From Marinicella meishanensis (GTDB lineage Bacteria > Pseudomonadota > Gammaproteobacteria > Xanthomonadales > Marinicellaceae), in NCBI RefSeq assembly GCF_019931145.1, contig NZ_JAIOUV010000003.1:186001-250000 (forward strand): 64,000 nucleotides of DNA, read 5' to 3'. The number at the start of each line of letters is the position of its first letter. Position 1 is the first letter of the stretch. The translations under genes and the position numbers were made by a program. Shown piece after piece: positions 44,032 to 53,298 of the stretch. Under the pieces are notes generated by a model that worked only from the letters and a program-made list of their open reading frames with translations, had not been told where the DNA came from and made no database searches.

Positions 44032-45660
44032 TCAGTCGATACCGCGCTGGGTCAAGTGATAAACCGCAAAAGATCCCAGCCAATGCCCCCCTGAATAGTG
44101 TTCTCCGGTGACCGCTGCCAAGCCGGATTGGGCGTGTTGTTGGGCCATCAAGCCCAAGACTTGGCGACGGCGGTCGTCAGCAGGTAAGCCAGCGGCGATG
44201 CCTTCCAACATCCAGGCCCGGGCCAAGTTGAGCCCATCCAAATGGGCCAACTTGCCATCGACCCGATCGGTGACTTCGGCCACCGACAGCCAAGGGGTTC
44301 GCTGCTTACTGGCCGGCAGGTAGTGATTGAGCCAGCGCCCAAACTCAGCCGGCGGCAGCAGGCGACGCATCAAGTCGGCCGCTGCCAGACAAGGCGACAG
44401 AAAGTCATGACCTGAAGGTTCATAGTGAATGGGACAATCGCGGTCGGCTTGATACAGGCGCTTGCTGTGGCTGATCAACAGTGCGGTGAATGCCGCATCC
44501 TGGGTTTGCCGCGCATGATCCAGTGCCAGTCCAAAGGCAAAGGCCGTTTGGCTGTGTTCCCCACTGCGGATTGGATAGGCCAGTTTGGGAATCCAACTTG
44601 ATAACGATTGGATGACGTGTTGGCGGATCGGGGCCATGCGTGCGGTCCACTGAGTGGCCAATGGGTGATCCCAGTCGTGTAATTCACTGTACAGTTGCAA
44701 CAACCAGGCCAGACCATAGGGGCGCTCAAAACCCTGCCGACCGGGCTGTTGCAAGTAGTGCAGTTCTTGCTGCAGCTTGTCGGCTTGAAAATGGGCATCC
44801 AACCGCTCAATGAAAACGGCCGCTTGGGGGTGATTGGGAAAGGTTTTGGCGGCGCGGGCCAACAGCCAGTGTCCGTGCACCGCAGAATGCCAGTCAAAAC
44901 AACCGAAAAAAACCGGGTACATCTGCTCCGGCGTTTGCGCGTCAACGGGGGCATTCAGCACATGCTTGATTTGGTTGGGGTAGGTTTGGTCAATGCACTT
45001 GAGGGCCAACTGGGCCATGCCCATCAATGGCTCAGCGGCGATCAGCTCGGGTTGGTCGGGTTGCACGAAATTTTGCCGCAGCAACCAATCGCGTTCTCCC
45101 ATGGCCTGTTGCAGCGGGGGTAAATCCAAGGCCTGACGTTCAGCCTGTACGGCGGTCCAGGAGGTGATGGGGTACAGCCGGTGACTGCCATCGGTCGCCG
45201 ATTGGGTCAATAAGTGGCCAAAATGTTGGGGCTGATTGGACTGCATCTGGTGGTGGTCATGGGCATCGGCATACCACTGCGCTGGGATGTTTTGTTGGGT
45301 CACGGCCTGCCGGATCAACGGCAAATACTGGCTTTGTTGGGCGGCTGTCATGCGTTTGAACAACAGCATGGCAATCGGTGCGGTGTGTTCGCCAACGTCT
45401 TGGATCCCCGGCCAACGGCCCAATTGCTGAATGATGCCATCCAACAAGGCTTGATTGTTCAAATCCAAATCATCTTGGGCCTGCTGCAGGCTTTGGACCA
45501 GGCGGTCATCGGGACTGTGGCGTTGTAAGCGTTGGATTTCGCTGCGGTGTTGTTGGTCTTGGTGTAAGGCCAGGATCAACAGGTCTTTGGAGTCATCTGC
45601 CATGGCTGCTGTGGTCAACAAGCAGCTCAATGCGGTGGTCAGGAGTCGTTTACCCATCAT
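44032..45660 (-). CDS. Exported DUF6624-DUF2891 fusion protein
   Basis: A 542-residue protein. Signal peptide about 1-20 (MMGKRLLTTALSC). Residues about 24-150 look like DUF6624 (LLILALHQDQQHRSE, a D-x-x-N-x-x-L-x-x-I-I core, WPGIQDVGEHTAPIAMLL, a late Asp-His pair). Residues about 190-542 match DUF2891 (FFGCFDWHSAVHGHWLLARA, FERPYGLAWLLQLY, YPIRSGEHSQTAFAFGLALD, YEPSGHDFLSPCL, GEHYSGGHWLGSFAVYHL), an (alpha/alpha)6-barrel-like family with no proven activity. A carbohydrate-active role is a guess from the fold type. It lies upstream of the diguanylate cyclase on the same strand, 89 bp away. Confidence 0.85.
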   Translation of the reverse strand: MMGKRLLTTALSCLLTTAAMADDSKDLLILALHQDQQHRSEIQRLQRHSPDDRLVQSLQQAQDDLDLNNQALLDGIIQQLGRWPGIQDVGEHTAPIAMLLFKRMTAAQQSQYLPLIRQAVTQQNIPAQWYADAHDHHQMQSNQPQHFGHLLTQSATDGSHRLYPITSWTAVQAERQALDLPPLQQAMGERDWLLRQNFVQPDQPELIAAEPLMGMAQLALKCIDQTYPNQIKHVLNAPVDAQTPEQMYPVFFGCFDWHSAVHGHWLLARAAKTFPNHPQAAVFIERLDAHFQADKLQQELHYLQQPGRQGFERPYGLAWLLQLYSELHDWDHPLATQWTARMAPIRQHVIQSLSSWIPKLAYPIRSGEHSQTAFAFGLALDHARQTQDAAFTALLISHSKRLYQADRDCPIHYEPSGHDFLSPCLAAADLMRRLLPPAEFGRWLNHYLPASKQRTPWLSVAEVTDRVDGKLAHLDGLNLARAWMLEGIAAGLPADDRRRQVLGLMAQQHAQSGLAAVTGEHYSGGHWLGSFAVYHLTQRGID

Positions 45661-45787
45661 GCCGCACATCTTGCCACAGTTCCATGGGCCAAAACAAGCC
45701 AATGCCATGAGCGCAATAATGCCTGGGCTTGTTGACGCCAATTGATTGGTTTTTGTCAGGCCACCCAGAGCAGCGTCCAGGCGCTGA

Positions 45788-46513
45788 TTACCAGGGTACG
45801 GTGTTGCCGTGGTGATCCAAATACAGCGGGTACTTGTGCGGGTGGTGCTGGTGTTTGCGAATTTGCTGCAACAACAATTGGGCCGTGGTTGCTGGGCTTT
45901 GCAGTTGTCCTGCAGGCAGGCGTTGTTGGAACGGTTTGGACAGGTCGGTGTCGGTGGTGCCCGGGTGCAGCAGCAAAAATTTCACTTGGGGCACCTGACG
46001 GGCCCATTCGATGGCGGTGGTGCGCAGGCCCATGTTCAAGGCCGCTTTGCTCATGCGATAGGCATACCAGCCACCCAAATGGTTGTCCCCGATGCTGCCA
46101 ATGCGGGCTGAAATGGAAGCCACCACCGCGGCATGGCCTTGGGTCAGCAGCCCTTGGGTGGCCTGCAACAACAACAAATGCCCCACGGCATTGGTCAAAA
46201 ACTGATCAATCATTTGCGCCTGGTTGACTTGTTTCAATGATTTTTCCGGCATGTATTGGTCGTTGTGTAACACCCCAGCGCAATTGATCAACCAGTCAAT
46301 GCGGTCAAACTGGTCCGTCAACTGCTCAGCCAGGCGGCTCATGGAAGTGGGGTCTTGCAGGTCACAATGGACCGTCCATTGACCACTTTCTGCGGCTTGT
46401 AAAGCAGCATACTGGCGACTGGTTTTGATGACCTGTGCATCAGGGCCGTCGGACAGTTGCTGCGCCATGGTCGCGCCTATGCCGCGTTCGGCGCCAATCA
46501 GTAAGATGTTCAT
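45788..46513 (-). CDS. Short-chain dehydrogenase/reductase
   Basis: A 241-residue protein with a classical Rossmann fold: nucleotide motif variant LIGAERGIGATMAQ (the usual TGxxxGIG begins with Gly-Ala here), NCAG at about residue 77, a Ser at SISARIG, and the catalytic YRMSKAALN with Tyr and Lys. This resembles the CsgA/C-factor SDR branch; the substrate is unknown. It overlaps the upstream TIGR01777 gene by 4 nt, so the two are translationally coupled. Confidence 0.88.
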   Translation of the reverse strand: MNILLIGAERGIGATMAQQLSDGPDAQVIKTSRQYAALQAAESGQWTVHCDLQDPTSMSRLAEQLTDQFDRIDWLINCAGVLHNDQYMPEKSLKQVNQAQMIDQFLTNAVGHLLLLQATQGLLTQGHAAVVASISARIGSIGDNHLGGWYAYRMSKAALNMGLRTTAIEWARQVPQVKFLLLHPGTTDTDLSKPFQQRLPAGQLQSPATTAQLLLQQIRKHQHHPHKYPLYLDHHGNTVPW

Positions 46514-47409
46514 GCCAACATGGCCGCCATGGCCGCCGGTAATTGCGGGTGGGTGAACTCAAATCCTGCTTGGATCAAGCGTTCGGGCACCACCTGGGCA
46601 TCGGCCAATAACAGTTCATCGGCCACCTCACCAAAGATCAAGCGCACCAGGAAGGCCGGCATGTGCATGAACGCCGGTCGATGCAAGGTTTGGGCCAGGG
46701 TTTGGGTGAATGTTTGGTTGCTCACCGCGGTCGGTGCAGTCAAGTTGATGGGGCCACTGAGTGAAGCGTCTTGCAAGATGAATTGGATTGCCCGGGCCGC
46801 GTCTTCGATGGCGATCCAGCTGTACATTTGTTGGCCACCACCCAAACGGCCACCCAAGCCCAGCTTGAACGGCAACAGCATGTCTTTCAAGGCCCCACCG
46901 GTGGGCGACAGGATCATGCCAAAGCGCAAATTGGCCAGCCGCACTTCGCTGTTCTGCAAGGGTTGACAGGCGTGTTCCCAATGGGCTGCCACCTGGGCCA
47001 CAAAGTTGTTGCCCATGATTGATTGTTCAATGAGTGTTTCCTTGGGTCGGTGGCCATAATAGCCAATGGCTGAGGCACACAAAAAGGTCTGCGGGCGGGC
47101 TTCGTGTTGCAATATCTCATTCACCAACCATTGGGTGCCAGCGGTGCGGCTGTCACTGATCACCTGCTTGTAATGATCACTCCAGCGTTTGTCGGCGATG
47201 CCAGCACCAGCCAGGTGAATCACCGCCTGCGGCGTGTCGATGCCCAGTTGTTTGAGTTGGTCGGCGTAATTCCAGCGTGGTCGGCTGGGTGATTGTCCAT
47301 CGCGCTGCAAGCCAACAACTTGATACTGGTCGCTGAGAAACTCGGTCAAATATTGACCCAGCATGCCATTTTGGCCGGTCAGAAAAAGGATGGGTTTGTT
47401 TGCATTCAT
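46510..47409 (-). CDS. TIGR01777 family NAD(P)-dependent epimerase (YfcH/SDR39U1-like)
   Basis: A 299-residue protein. It has an N-terminal Rossmann motif (FLTGQNGMLGQYL), VIHLAGAGIADKRW, SRTAGTQWL, ASAIGYYGHR and the C-terminal DUF1731 part (FGEVADELLLADAQVVPERLIQAGF). These are defining features of TIGR01777, a family with no settled substrate; E. coli YfcH belongs to it, and plant and cyanobacterial relatives affect cell division. First gene of the pair with the overlapping SDR. Confidence 0.9.
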   Translation of the reverse strand: MNANKPILFLTGQNGMLGQYLTEFLSDQYQVVGLQRDGQSPSRPRWNYADQLKQLGIDTPQAVIHLAGAGIADKRWSDHYKQVISDSRTAGTQWLVNEILQHEARPQTFLCASAIGYYGHRPKETLIEQSIMGNNFVAQVAAHWEHACQPLQNSEVRLANLRFGMILSPTGGALKDMLLPFKLGLGGRLGGGQQMYSWIAIEDAARAIQFILQDASLSGPINLTAPTAVSNQTFTQTLAQTLHRPAFMHMPAFLVRLIFGEVADELLLADAQVVPERLIQAGFEFTHPQLPAAMAAMLA

Positions 47410-47489
47410 GGTGCCATGGTGGGTGATTCAATCATGGCATGATAAGGCCCAGACAGTGAATTGGGTGTCGATTTTGGGCCGGGGTTACT

Positions 47490-48257
47490 TCACAAAAACT
47501 GGACAAAGTCTTGCCACTGTTGGACATTGGCGGGGTCGAGGGTCGAAACTTGGGTGGCATCATCGGCCAAGTCATACACGCGGTCGAACAAAGACTCACC
47601 GGCTTGACCTTCGTCGGTGATCACCACGGTCAATTGCTCGATGATCACATCGCCTTGTTGCTTGGCGTTCATCAAGGACATGCACAGTTGGCTGCTTCGT
47701 GGATGCTGTGGATCCACCAACAGCAACACCTGTTGGTGAAACAAGTCGTTGTACCACGCATCGAGGTCCGTCACGGCTTGGAATTCAATGGTGGTGGTCA
47801 AGGCTTGCAAGCGAGCCACCCACGCCTGGTTCGATGAGGTCAAATCACACACCTCAAATTCGCGCGCTGTCACCACGGTTTCGCGGCTGCCATCGAAGCC
47901 CTGACGCAATTTTTTGCTGGCCTGATTCAACTGCCGCACCAACTGCGATTCTTTGAATGACAACTCGGTGCTCCACACCACCTGGGGTTGGTGGTTGGCC
48001 GTGTCCGCCAAGACCGCCAGTTGCATCGCTTTATCATCCCCGGCTTGGTTACGTTGTTCGATCACCACATTGGCCACTTTCGGGTCATCGGTGATGCGCC
48101 ATTCAGCATTTAAATTGTTGGTCAGGATTTGGGTGTATGCTTTGAAGCGGTTGATGTGGATGCGATTCACCCCCCGGAAGTAAACCATGGGAGACAGTTG
48201 AGGCTGTTTGGCTGTGTCGGTCAATTTCATGGTGGTCAAAGTGTTGGTTGCGGTCAT
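47490..48257 (-). CDS. Hypothetical protein, cytoplasmic, no recognised family
   Basis: A 255-residue protein without signal peptide or TM segment. Pattern: a mixed alpha/beta N-terminal half (YFRGVNRIHINRFKAYTQIL, VVIEQRNQAGDDKAMQLAVL) and a C-terminal half beginning near residue 180 with another alpha/beta unit (VLLLVDPQHPRSS, IEQLTVVITDEGQ). The first part looks like a degenerate receiver or toll-like fold, but no phosphorylation-site triad is clear. ATG 48257 is chosen; ATG 48230 is also possible. It follows the EamA transporter gene on the same strand, 107 bp away. Confidence 0.7.
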   Translation of the reverse strand: MTATNTLTTMKLTDTAKQPQLSPMVYFRGVNRIHINRFKAYTQILTNNLNAEWRITDDPKVANVVIEQRNQAGDDKAMQLAVLADTANHQPQVVWSTELSFKESQLVRQLNQASKKLRQGFDGSRETVVTAREFEVCDLTSSNQAWVARLQALTTTIEFQAVTDLDAWYNDLFHQQVLLLVDPQHPRSSQLCMSLMNAKQQGDVIIEQLTVVITDEGQAGESLFDRVYDLADDATQVSTLDPANVQQWQDFVQFL

Positions 48258-48364
48258 GGGGTTCAATCACATCGTGGAACATCCTGCATGTTAATGGAAG
48301 TGGGTGCTGAAGGGGAATCTGATCTGTGAACAATTGTGGCGCCGTGGCAGTGATGGTGAACACG

Positions 48365-49252
48365 TCAATGACTGTACTGCAGCACCAACAACACCCCTGA
48401 AATGCTGATCAGGGCACCGACGACTTTGCGGCGATTGAGCTCTTCTTTGAGGATCAACCAACCCAAGATCAAGATGAACACCGAGGCCGTTTCATTCAAA
48501 ATGGAGGCCACCGAAGCGGAGGTGTATTTGTAGCCGGCCACCCACACCATGGTGGACAGGTATTGCCCCAGCAATGCGCCGGCCAACAGCCAATAGCGGC
48601 CGGTGCTGCGCATCACAGCCCAGGGGTTGAGGCTTTTTTGCAGCAGCGCATTGAACAACAACATGGTCATGATGCCACCCACGGTGCGGATGGTGATGAT
48701 CCAGAAGAATGGGATTTCGGTGGTCACTGGTTTGATGATGACGATGCCCAAAGCGGTGAAAAACACCCCCAAAGCGGCAAACACAAAGCCTTTTATCGGT
48801 GGGTGTTCGTGGGCCAGGGCTTTTTTCCGGTAGCTGATCACCAACACCCCGATGATGACCAGTGCCATGCCCATGAGTTGCCAGGCATTGAGTCGTTCGC
48901 CGAGGAAAAACAACGACAGGAACACCACAAATGGGCTGTACAAACTGCCGGTCAGGCCGGTCAAACCGGCGCCGATCAATTGCAAGGCCCGCAGGTAAAA
49001 CAGGTCGGCCAGCATGATGCCAAAAAAACCACTGACCAACAACAGCAACCATTGATGCAAAGTCAAGCTGGGTGGCACCAAACCATCGGTGAAATACAAG
49101 GTGGGCACCATCAACACCAAGGTCAAGGTGATCTTGAACAGGTTCATGGCGCTGACATTGATCGAGTCACCGGCTTTGCGGTAGCAAATCACCGCAAAGG
49201 CCCACAGCAAGGCACAGAGCAATGACAGGAATTCACCCAATCCAATGGTCAT
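48365..49252 (-). CDS. EamA/DMT family transporter
   Basis: A 295-residue protein with ten TM helices in two EamA repeats (the first starts LGEFLSLLCALLWAFAVICY, the second GFVFAALGVFFTALGIVIIK). Each repeat has the helix-pair end typical of the family (GERLNAWQLMGMALVIIGVL and KEELNRRKVVGALISISGVL). A drug/metabolite exporter or importer with unknown substrate. ATG 49252 places the first TM helix at the N-terminus as expected. It is divergent from the amidohydrolase gene. Confidence 0.9.
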   Translation of the reverse strand: MTIGLGEFLSLLCALLWAFAVICYRKAGDSINVSAMNLFKITLTLVLMVPTLYFTDGLVPPSLTLHQWLLLLVSGFFGIMLADLFYLRALQLIGAGLTGLTGSLYSPFVVFLSLFFLGERLNAWQLMGMALVIIGVLVISYRKKALAHEHPPIKGFVFAALGVFFTALGIVIIKPVTTEIPFFWIITIRTVGGIMTMLLFNALLQKSLNPWAVMRSTGRYWLLAGALLGQYLSTMVWVAGYKYTSASVASILNETASVFILILGWLILKEELNRRKVVGALISISGVLLVLQYSH

Positions 49253-49309
49253 GATCAATGGCGCAACAGAAAAAGCCAGATTGTAAGCGAAAAGGGCTTG
49301 GATTGAACG

Positions 49310-49315
49310 TATAAT
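49310..49315 (+). promoter_or_regulatory. Probable -10 box of the amidohydrolase gene
   Basis: TATAAT 28 bp before the ATG at 49344; no good -35 at standard distance. Confidence 0.4.
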
Positions 49316-49343
49316 TATCCACTTTATCTGCCAGGGGACACCC

Positions 49344-52300
49344 ATGAAAACAACTTACCTGCTGTTGATGACCGCTGTTTTGATGCCACTTTGGGCCAGC
49401 GCCGAAGCGGCCAATGAAGCAACTGAAAAACCCACCGAGTGGGATGTGAACAAGCCCCCGGGCGAAGCCGTGATGGTCGACATCAACACCACCACCGGCA
49501 CCTGGATGAATGTGGATGTCAGTCCCGATGGTCGCTTGTTGGTGTTTGATCTGTTGGGTGACATTTACACCATGCCGTTTGCTGGTGGCCAGGCCACCAA
49601 CATCACCAATTCCATGGCTTGGGACATGCAACCGCAATTCTCTCCAGACGGCAGCCGCTTGGTGTTCACCAGCGACCAAGGCGGTGGCGACAACATTTGG
49701 ATCATGGCGGTGGATGGCAGTGATCAACAACAAGTCACCCAAGAAAAGTTCCGCTTGCTGAACTCCCCCAGTTGGTCTCCTGATGGCCACTACATTGTGG
49801 CCAGGAAACACTTCACCGGCATGCGTTCATTGGGTTCAGGTGAAATTTGGATGTACCACCATTCTGGCGGTCAAGGGGTGCAACTGAACAAACGACCGAA
49901 TGAACAAAAAGACTTGGGCGAACCGGTCTACACCCCCGATGGCCAACACGTGTTGTTCTCTAGAGACTCCACCCCCGGTCAGTATTTCGAGTACTCCAAG
50001 GATGCCAATAACCAGATTTATGAAATATTCGCCATCGAATTGACCACCGGCAAAATCAAACCGTGGGTGTCTGGCCCCGGTGGTGCGGTGCGACCCACGC
50101 CGTCACCGGATGGTCAGTCACTGGCCTTTGTGCGCCGCATCAGAAACGACAGTGCCTTGTTCATCCAAGACCGCAAGAGTGGGGCGGTCAAACCGATATT
50201 CACCGGTTTGGAACGCGACATGCAAGAAACTTGGGCCATTCACGGGGTCTATCCCACCATGTCATGGACACCAGATGGCAAAGGCATCGTGTTTTACGCC
50301 AAAGGGCAATTGCACCACATTGATGTGGCCACAGAAACCGTTACCAACATCCCATTCCAAATCAATGACCAACGTGAAATCCGCGCGGCTGTGACCGTCA
50401 AGAACGAGGTCTCGCCGTCCCAGTTTTCAGCCAAAATGTTGCGTTGGTTGCAGCCATCACCAGACGGTGACATGGCCGTGTTTCAGGCCTTGGGGTACAT
50501 TTACACCGTGCAATTAAAGAACGATCAGATGCAAGGTCAGCCCAAACGTTTGACCCGGCAGAACGAGCATTTCGAACTGTTTCCCCGTTTCAGTCCCGAT
50601 GGCCAGCAAATTGTGTACACCACCTGGCATGACCAACAACTGGGCAGCGTGCGGGTGGCCAATCTGAAAGGCCGCTCCAAAGTGGTCTCCCAGCAACCGG
50701 GGCATTACATCAATGCGGCGATGTCAGCCGACGGACAAACCGTGGTCTATGAAGCCGAGGCTGGCGGTTATTTGACCTCGCCTTTGTATTCTCATGACAC
50801 CGGTGTGTTTGCGGTGAATTTAAGCACTGATGCCGTTACCAAACTGTCCGACAGTGGCAGCAACCCGTTTTTCACCCAAGACAGCAAGCGCGTATTTTTT
50901 CAAGCCCCGTCGGTGTCCGGTGAGGTGGTGACCACCCAGCTGCAGTCGGTCGATTTGTCAGGCCATGATGCACAAAACCATTACCAAGGCCCTTGGATCA
51001 CCGATTTTCGGGTGTCGCCGGACGAGCGTTGGTTGGCGTTTGTGCAAAACTATCAGGTTTATGTGACCCCGTTTGTGCGCAACGGCCAACACATCAGCAC
51101 CGGTGCCGGCGCCAGTAATTTACCGCTGCAGAAGTTTTCCGAACATGCCGGTGCTTACTTGGCCTGGAACGCTGACTCCAATGCCCTCAGTTGGGCCATG
51201 GGTCCGGTGTTGTACCAACAAAAACTGGCCGCACAGTTTGACTTTCTCGGTCAGGAAATCAAAGTCCAAGCAGACAGCGAGGAATCGCCCAGCGCACCAC
51301 CAGCCCAAGCCACCCCAATCACCCTGACCGTCACCACCGACATCCCGCAGGGCACCGTGGCTTTGGTCGGGGCCAAAATCGTCACCATGGAACAACAGGA
51401 TGGGGCCAACTGGGTGATTGATGAGGGTGTGGTGATCATCAACAACAACCGCATCACCGCCGTGGGTGATGCCAGCAGCATTCAACCGCCGGCCAATGCC
51501 GAAGTGATTGACCTCAAAGGCAAAACCATCATTCCTGGCTTGGTGGACGTGCATTGGCACGGGCCCTATGGCAACGGTCAAATCATCCCCCAAACTTCTT
51601 GGAATGCGCTGGCCAATTTGGCCTTGGGCGTGACCACCACCCACAACCCATCGGCCGACACCACGGCGGTGTTCTCGGCCGCTGAAATGCAACAAGCCGG
51701 TCGCATCACTGCACCCAGAATTTATTCCACCGGTACCATTTTGTATGGCGCCACCCATTATTTCACCGCCAAGGTGGACTCACTGGATGACGCGGTCGGC
51801 CATTTGGAGCGGATGAAGGCAGTGGGCGCGTTCTCGGTCAAGAGTTACAACCAGCCACGACGCAACCAACGGCAGCAGGTGTTGGAAGCAGCGCGTCAAA
51901 CTGGGCTGATGGTGGTACCTGAGGGCGGTTCGCTGTTCATGCACAACATGACCATGATCATTGATGGCCACACCGGCATTGAACACTCGATTCCAGTGGC
52001 AGCGGTGTATGACGACGTCAAACAACTGTGGGCCGCCACCGAAACCGCTTATGTGCCGACCTTGACCGTGGGCTACGGTGGCATTTGGGGAGAGCGTTAC
52101 TGGTATGACACCACCGAAGTGTGGAAGCACCCATTGTTGAGTCGCTTTGTGCCGAAACATGTGCTGGAACCGGTTTCCATCAGGCGCACCAAGGCCCCGC
52201 GTGAAGACTACAACCATTTCAACAACGCCCGGGTTGCCACCGAGCTGCAAAGCGAAGGTGTGGATGTGTTGTTGGGGGCCCATGGCCAGCGCGAAGGCTT

Positions 52301-52610
52301 GGGCTCACATTGGGAAATGTGGATGTTTGCCCAAGGCGGCATGTCGCCCTGGAACGTGCTCAAAGCCAGCACCATCGACCCCGCGAGATACATTGGCATG
52401 GACCATGAGTTGGGCAGCATCAAAGCCGGTAAATTGGCCGATTTGGTGATCCTGGACAGTGACCCCATGGCCGACATTTATGCCACCGACCAAGTCAGTC
52501 ACGTGATGCTCAATGGCCGCTTGTATGAAGCCGCCAGCATGAATCAGGTGTACCCCGAGGCGGTCAGCAGAGCCTCCTTATATTTTGAGGATGGTCACCA
52601 CGACCGATGA
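49344..52610 (+). CDS. Exported amidohydrolase with N-terminal TolB-like propeller
   Basis: A 1088-residue protein. Signal peptide about 1-22. Residues about 45-650 contain PD40/TolB-type blades (FSPDGSRLVFTSDQGGGDN, WSPDGHYIVARKH, FSPDGQQIVYTTWHDQ). Residues about 670-1080 are a metal-dependent amidohydrolase: a beta-sandwich start (GAKIVTMEQQ), the first metal motif as VDVHWHG (H-x-H), further His residues in GHTGIEHS, an acidic LLGAHGQ region, and the C-terminal LGSIKAGKLADLVILDSDP. A periplasmic peptidase- or imidazolonepropionase-like hydrolase is likely. The fatty-acid hydroxylase gene follows after 7 bp, starting a plus-strand operon. Confidence 0.9.
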   Translation: MKTTYLLLMTAVLMPLWASAEAANEATEKPTEWDVNKPPGEAVMVDINTTTGTWMNVDVSPDGRLLVFDLLGDIYTMPFAGGQATNITNSMAWDMQPQFSPDGSRLVFTSDQGGGDNIWIMAVDGSDQQQVTQEKFRLLNSPSWSPDGHYIVARKHFTGMRSLGSGEIWMYHHSGGQGVQLNKRPNEQKDLGEPVYTPDGQHVLFSRDSTPGQYFEYSKDANNQIYEIFAIELTTGKIKPWVSGPGGAVRPTPSPDGQSLAFVRRIRNDSALFIQDRKSGAVKPIFTGLERDMQETWAIHGVYPTMSWTPDGKGIVFYAKGQLHHIDVATETVTNIPFQINDQREIRAAVTVKNEVSPSQFSAKMLRWLQPSPDGDMAVFQALGYIYTVQLKNDQMQGQPKRLTRQNEHFELFPRFSPDGQQIVYTTWHDQQLGSVRVANLKGRSKVVSQQPGHYINAAMSADGQTVVYEAEAGGYLTSPLYSHDTGVFAVNLSTDAVTKLSDSGSNPFFTQDSKRVFFQAPSVSGEVVTTQLQSVDLSGHDAQNHYQGPWITDFRVSPDERWLAFVQNYQVYVTPFVRNGQHISTGAGASNLPLQKFSEHAGAYLAWNADSNALSWAMGPVLYQQKLAAQFDFLGQEIKVQADSEESPSAPPAQATPITLTVTTDIPQGTVALVGAKIVTMEQQDGANWVIDEGVVIINNNRITAVGDASSIQPPANAEVIDLKGKTIIPGLVDVHWHGPYGNGQIIPQTSWNALANLALGVTTTHNPSADTTAVFSAAEMQQAGRITAPRIYSTGTILYGATHYFTAKVDSLDDAVGHLERMKAVGAFSVKSYNQPRRNQRQQVLEAARQTGLMVVPEGGSLFMHNMTMIIDGHTGIEHSIPVAAVYDDVKQLWAATETAYVPTLTVGYGGIWGERYWYDTTEVWKHPLLSRFVPKHVLEPVSIRRTKAPREDYNHFNNARVATELQSEGVDVLLGAHGQREGLGSHWEMWMFAQGGMSPWNVLKASTIDPARYIGMDHELGSIKAGKLADLVILDSDPMADIYATDQVSHVMLNGRLYEAASMNQVYPEAVSRASLYFEDGHHDR

Positions 52611-52617
52611 AAGACCG

Positions 52618-53298
52618 ATGAAAGACAACGCCACATTTCGGGCAGAGTTCAGGGCCGCCCACATCCCAAGATGGTATGTGGGTTATGCCCACTTGGCCTT
52701 GACCGTGGCTTTGTCAGTGGGCTTGATTGTTTGGTCTGTCCTGCAATTGGAGGCGGTCACTTGGGCCGAATGGATGACGGTGCCATTGGCTTTTGTGTAT
52801 GCCAATATTGCCGAGTATTTGGGTCACCGCTATGTGATGCATGTGCCACGCCGTGGTCTGCGTTCCATCTACGTCAGACACAGCAAACAACACCACCGTT
52901 TTTTCACCGACCAGCACATGCCGTTTGAGCACCACCAGGATTACAAAGTGACCTTGTTTCCTTTGCTGCTGGTGGTGTTTTTCTTTGGCGTGTTCGGCGC
53001 CCCCGTGTGGTTTGCCTTGCAATGGCTGTTCAGTGACAACGTGGCCTGGTTGTTCGTGTTGGTGGCAGTGGCTTATTTTTTGAATTACGAACTGTTCCAT
53101 TTTGCCTTCCATTGCCGAACCGATTCCTGGGTGATGAAAATTCCTGGGATCAAAAAAGTCATGGCCTTGCACCAACAGCACCACCGACCTGAATTGATGT
53201 CCCGCTACAATTTCAACATCACTTATCCCATCGGTGATTGGCTGTTTGGCACTTATCACCGCGAACCAACCACAGCAACCGAACAAAATCATGATTAA
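52618..53298 (+). CDS. Fatty acid hydroxylase/sterol desaturase superfamily membrane protein
   Basis: A 226-residue integral membrane di-iron protein. Histidine clusters characteristic of the superfamily are in place: EYLGHRYVMH, HSKQHHRFF, NYELFHFAFH and HQQHHRP, set between four to five TM helices. It would hydroxylate or desaturate a lipid substrate at the cytoplasmic membrane face. ATG 52618 is 7 nt after the amidohydrolase stop; alternative ATGs inside that gene are less likely. Its stop overlaps the maiA start by 8 nt. Confidence 0.87.
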   Translation: MKDNATFRAEFRAAHIPRWYVGYAHLALTVALSVGLIVWSVLQLEAVTWAEWMTVPLAFVYANIAEYLGHRYVMHVPRRGLRSIYVRHSKQHHRFFTDQHMPFEHHQDYKVTLFPLLLVVFFFGVFGAPVWFALQWLFSDNVAWLFVLVAVAYFLNYELFHFAFHCRTDSWVMKIPGIKKVMALHQQHHRPELMSRYNFNITYPIGDWLFGTYHREPTTATEQNHD

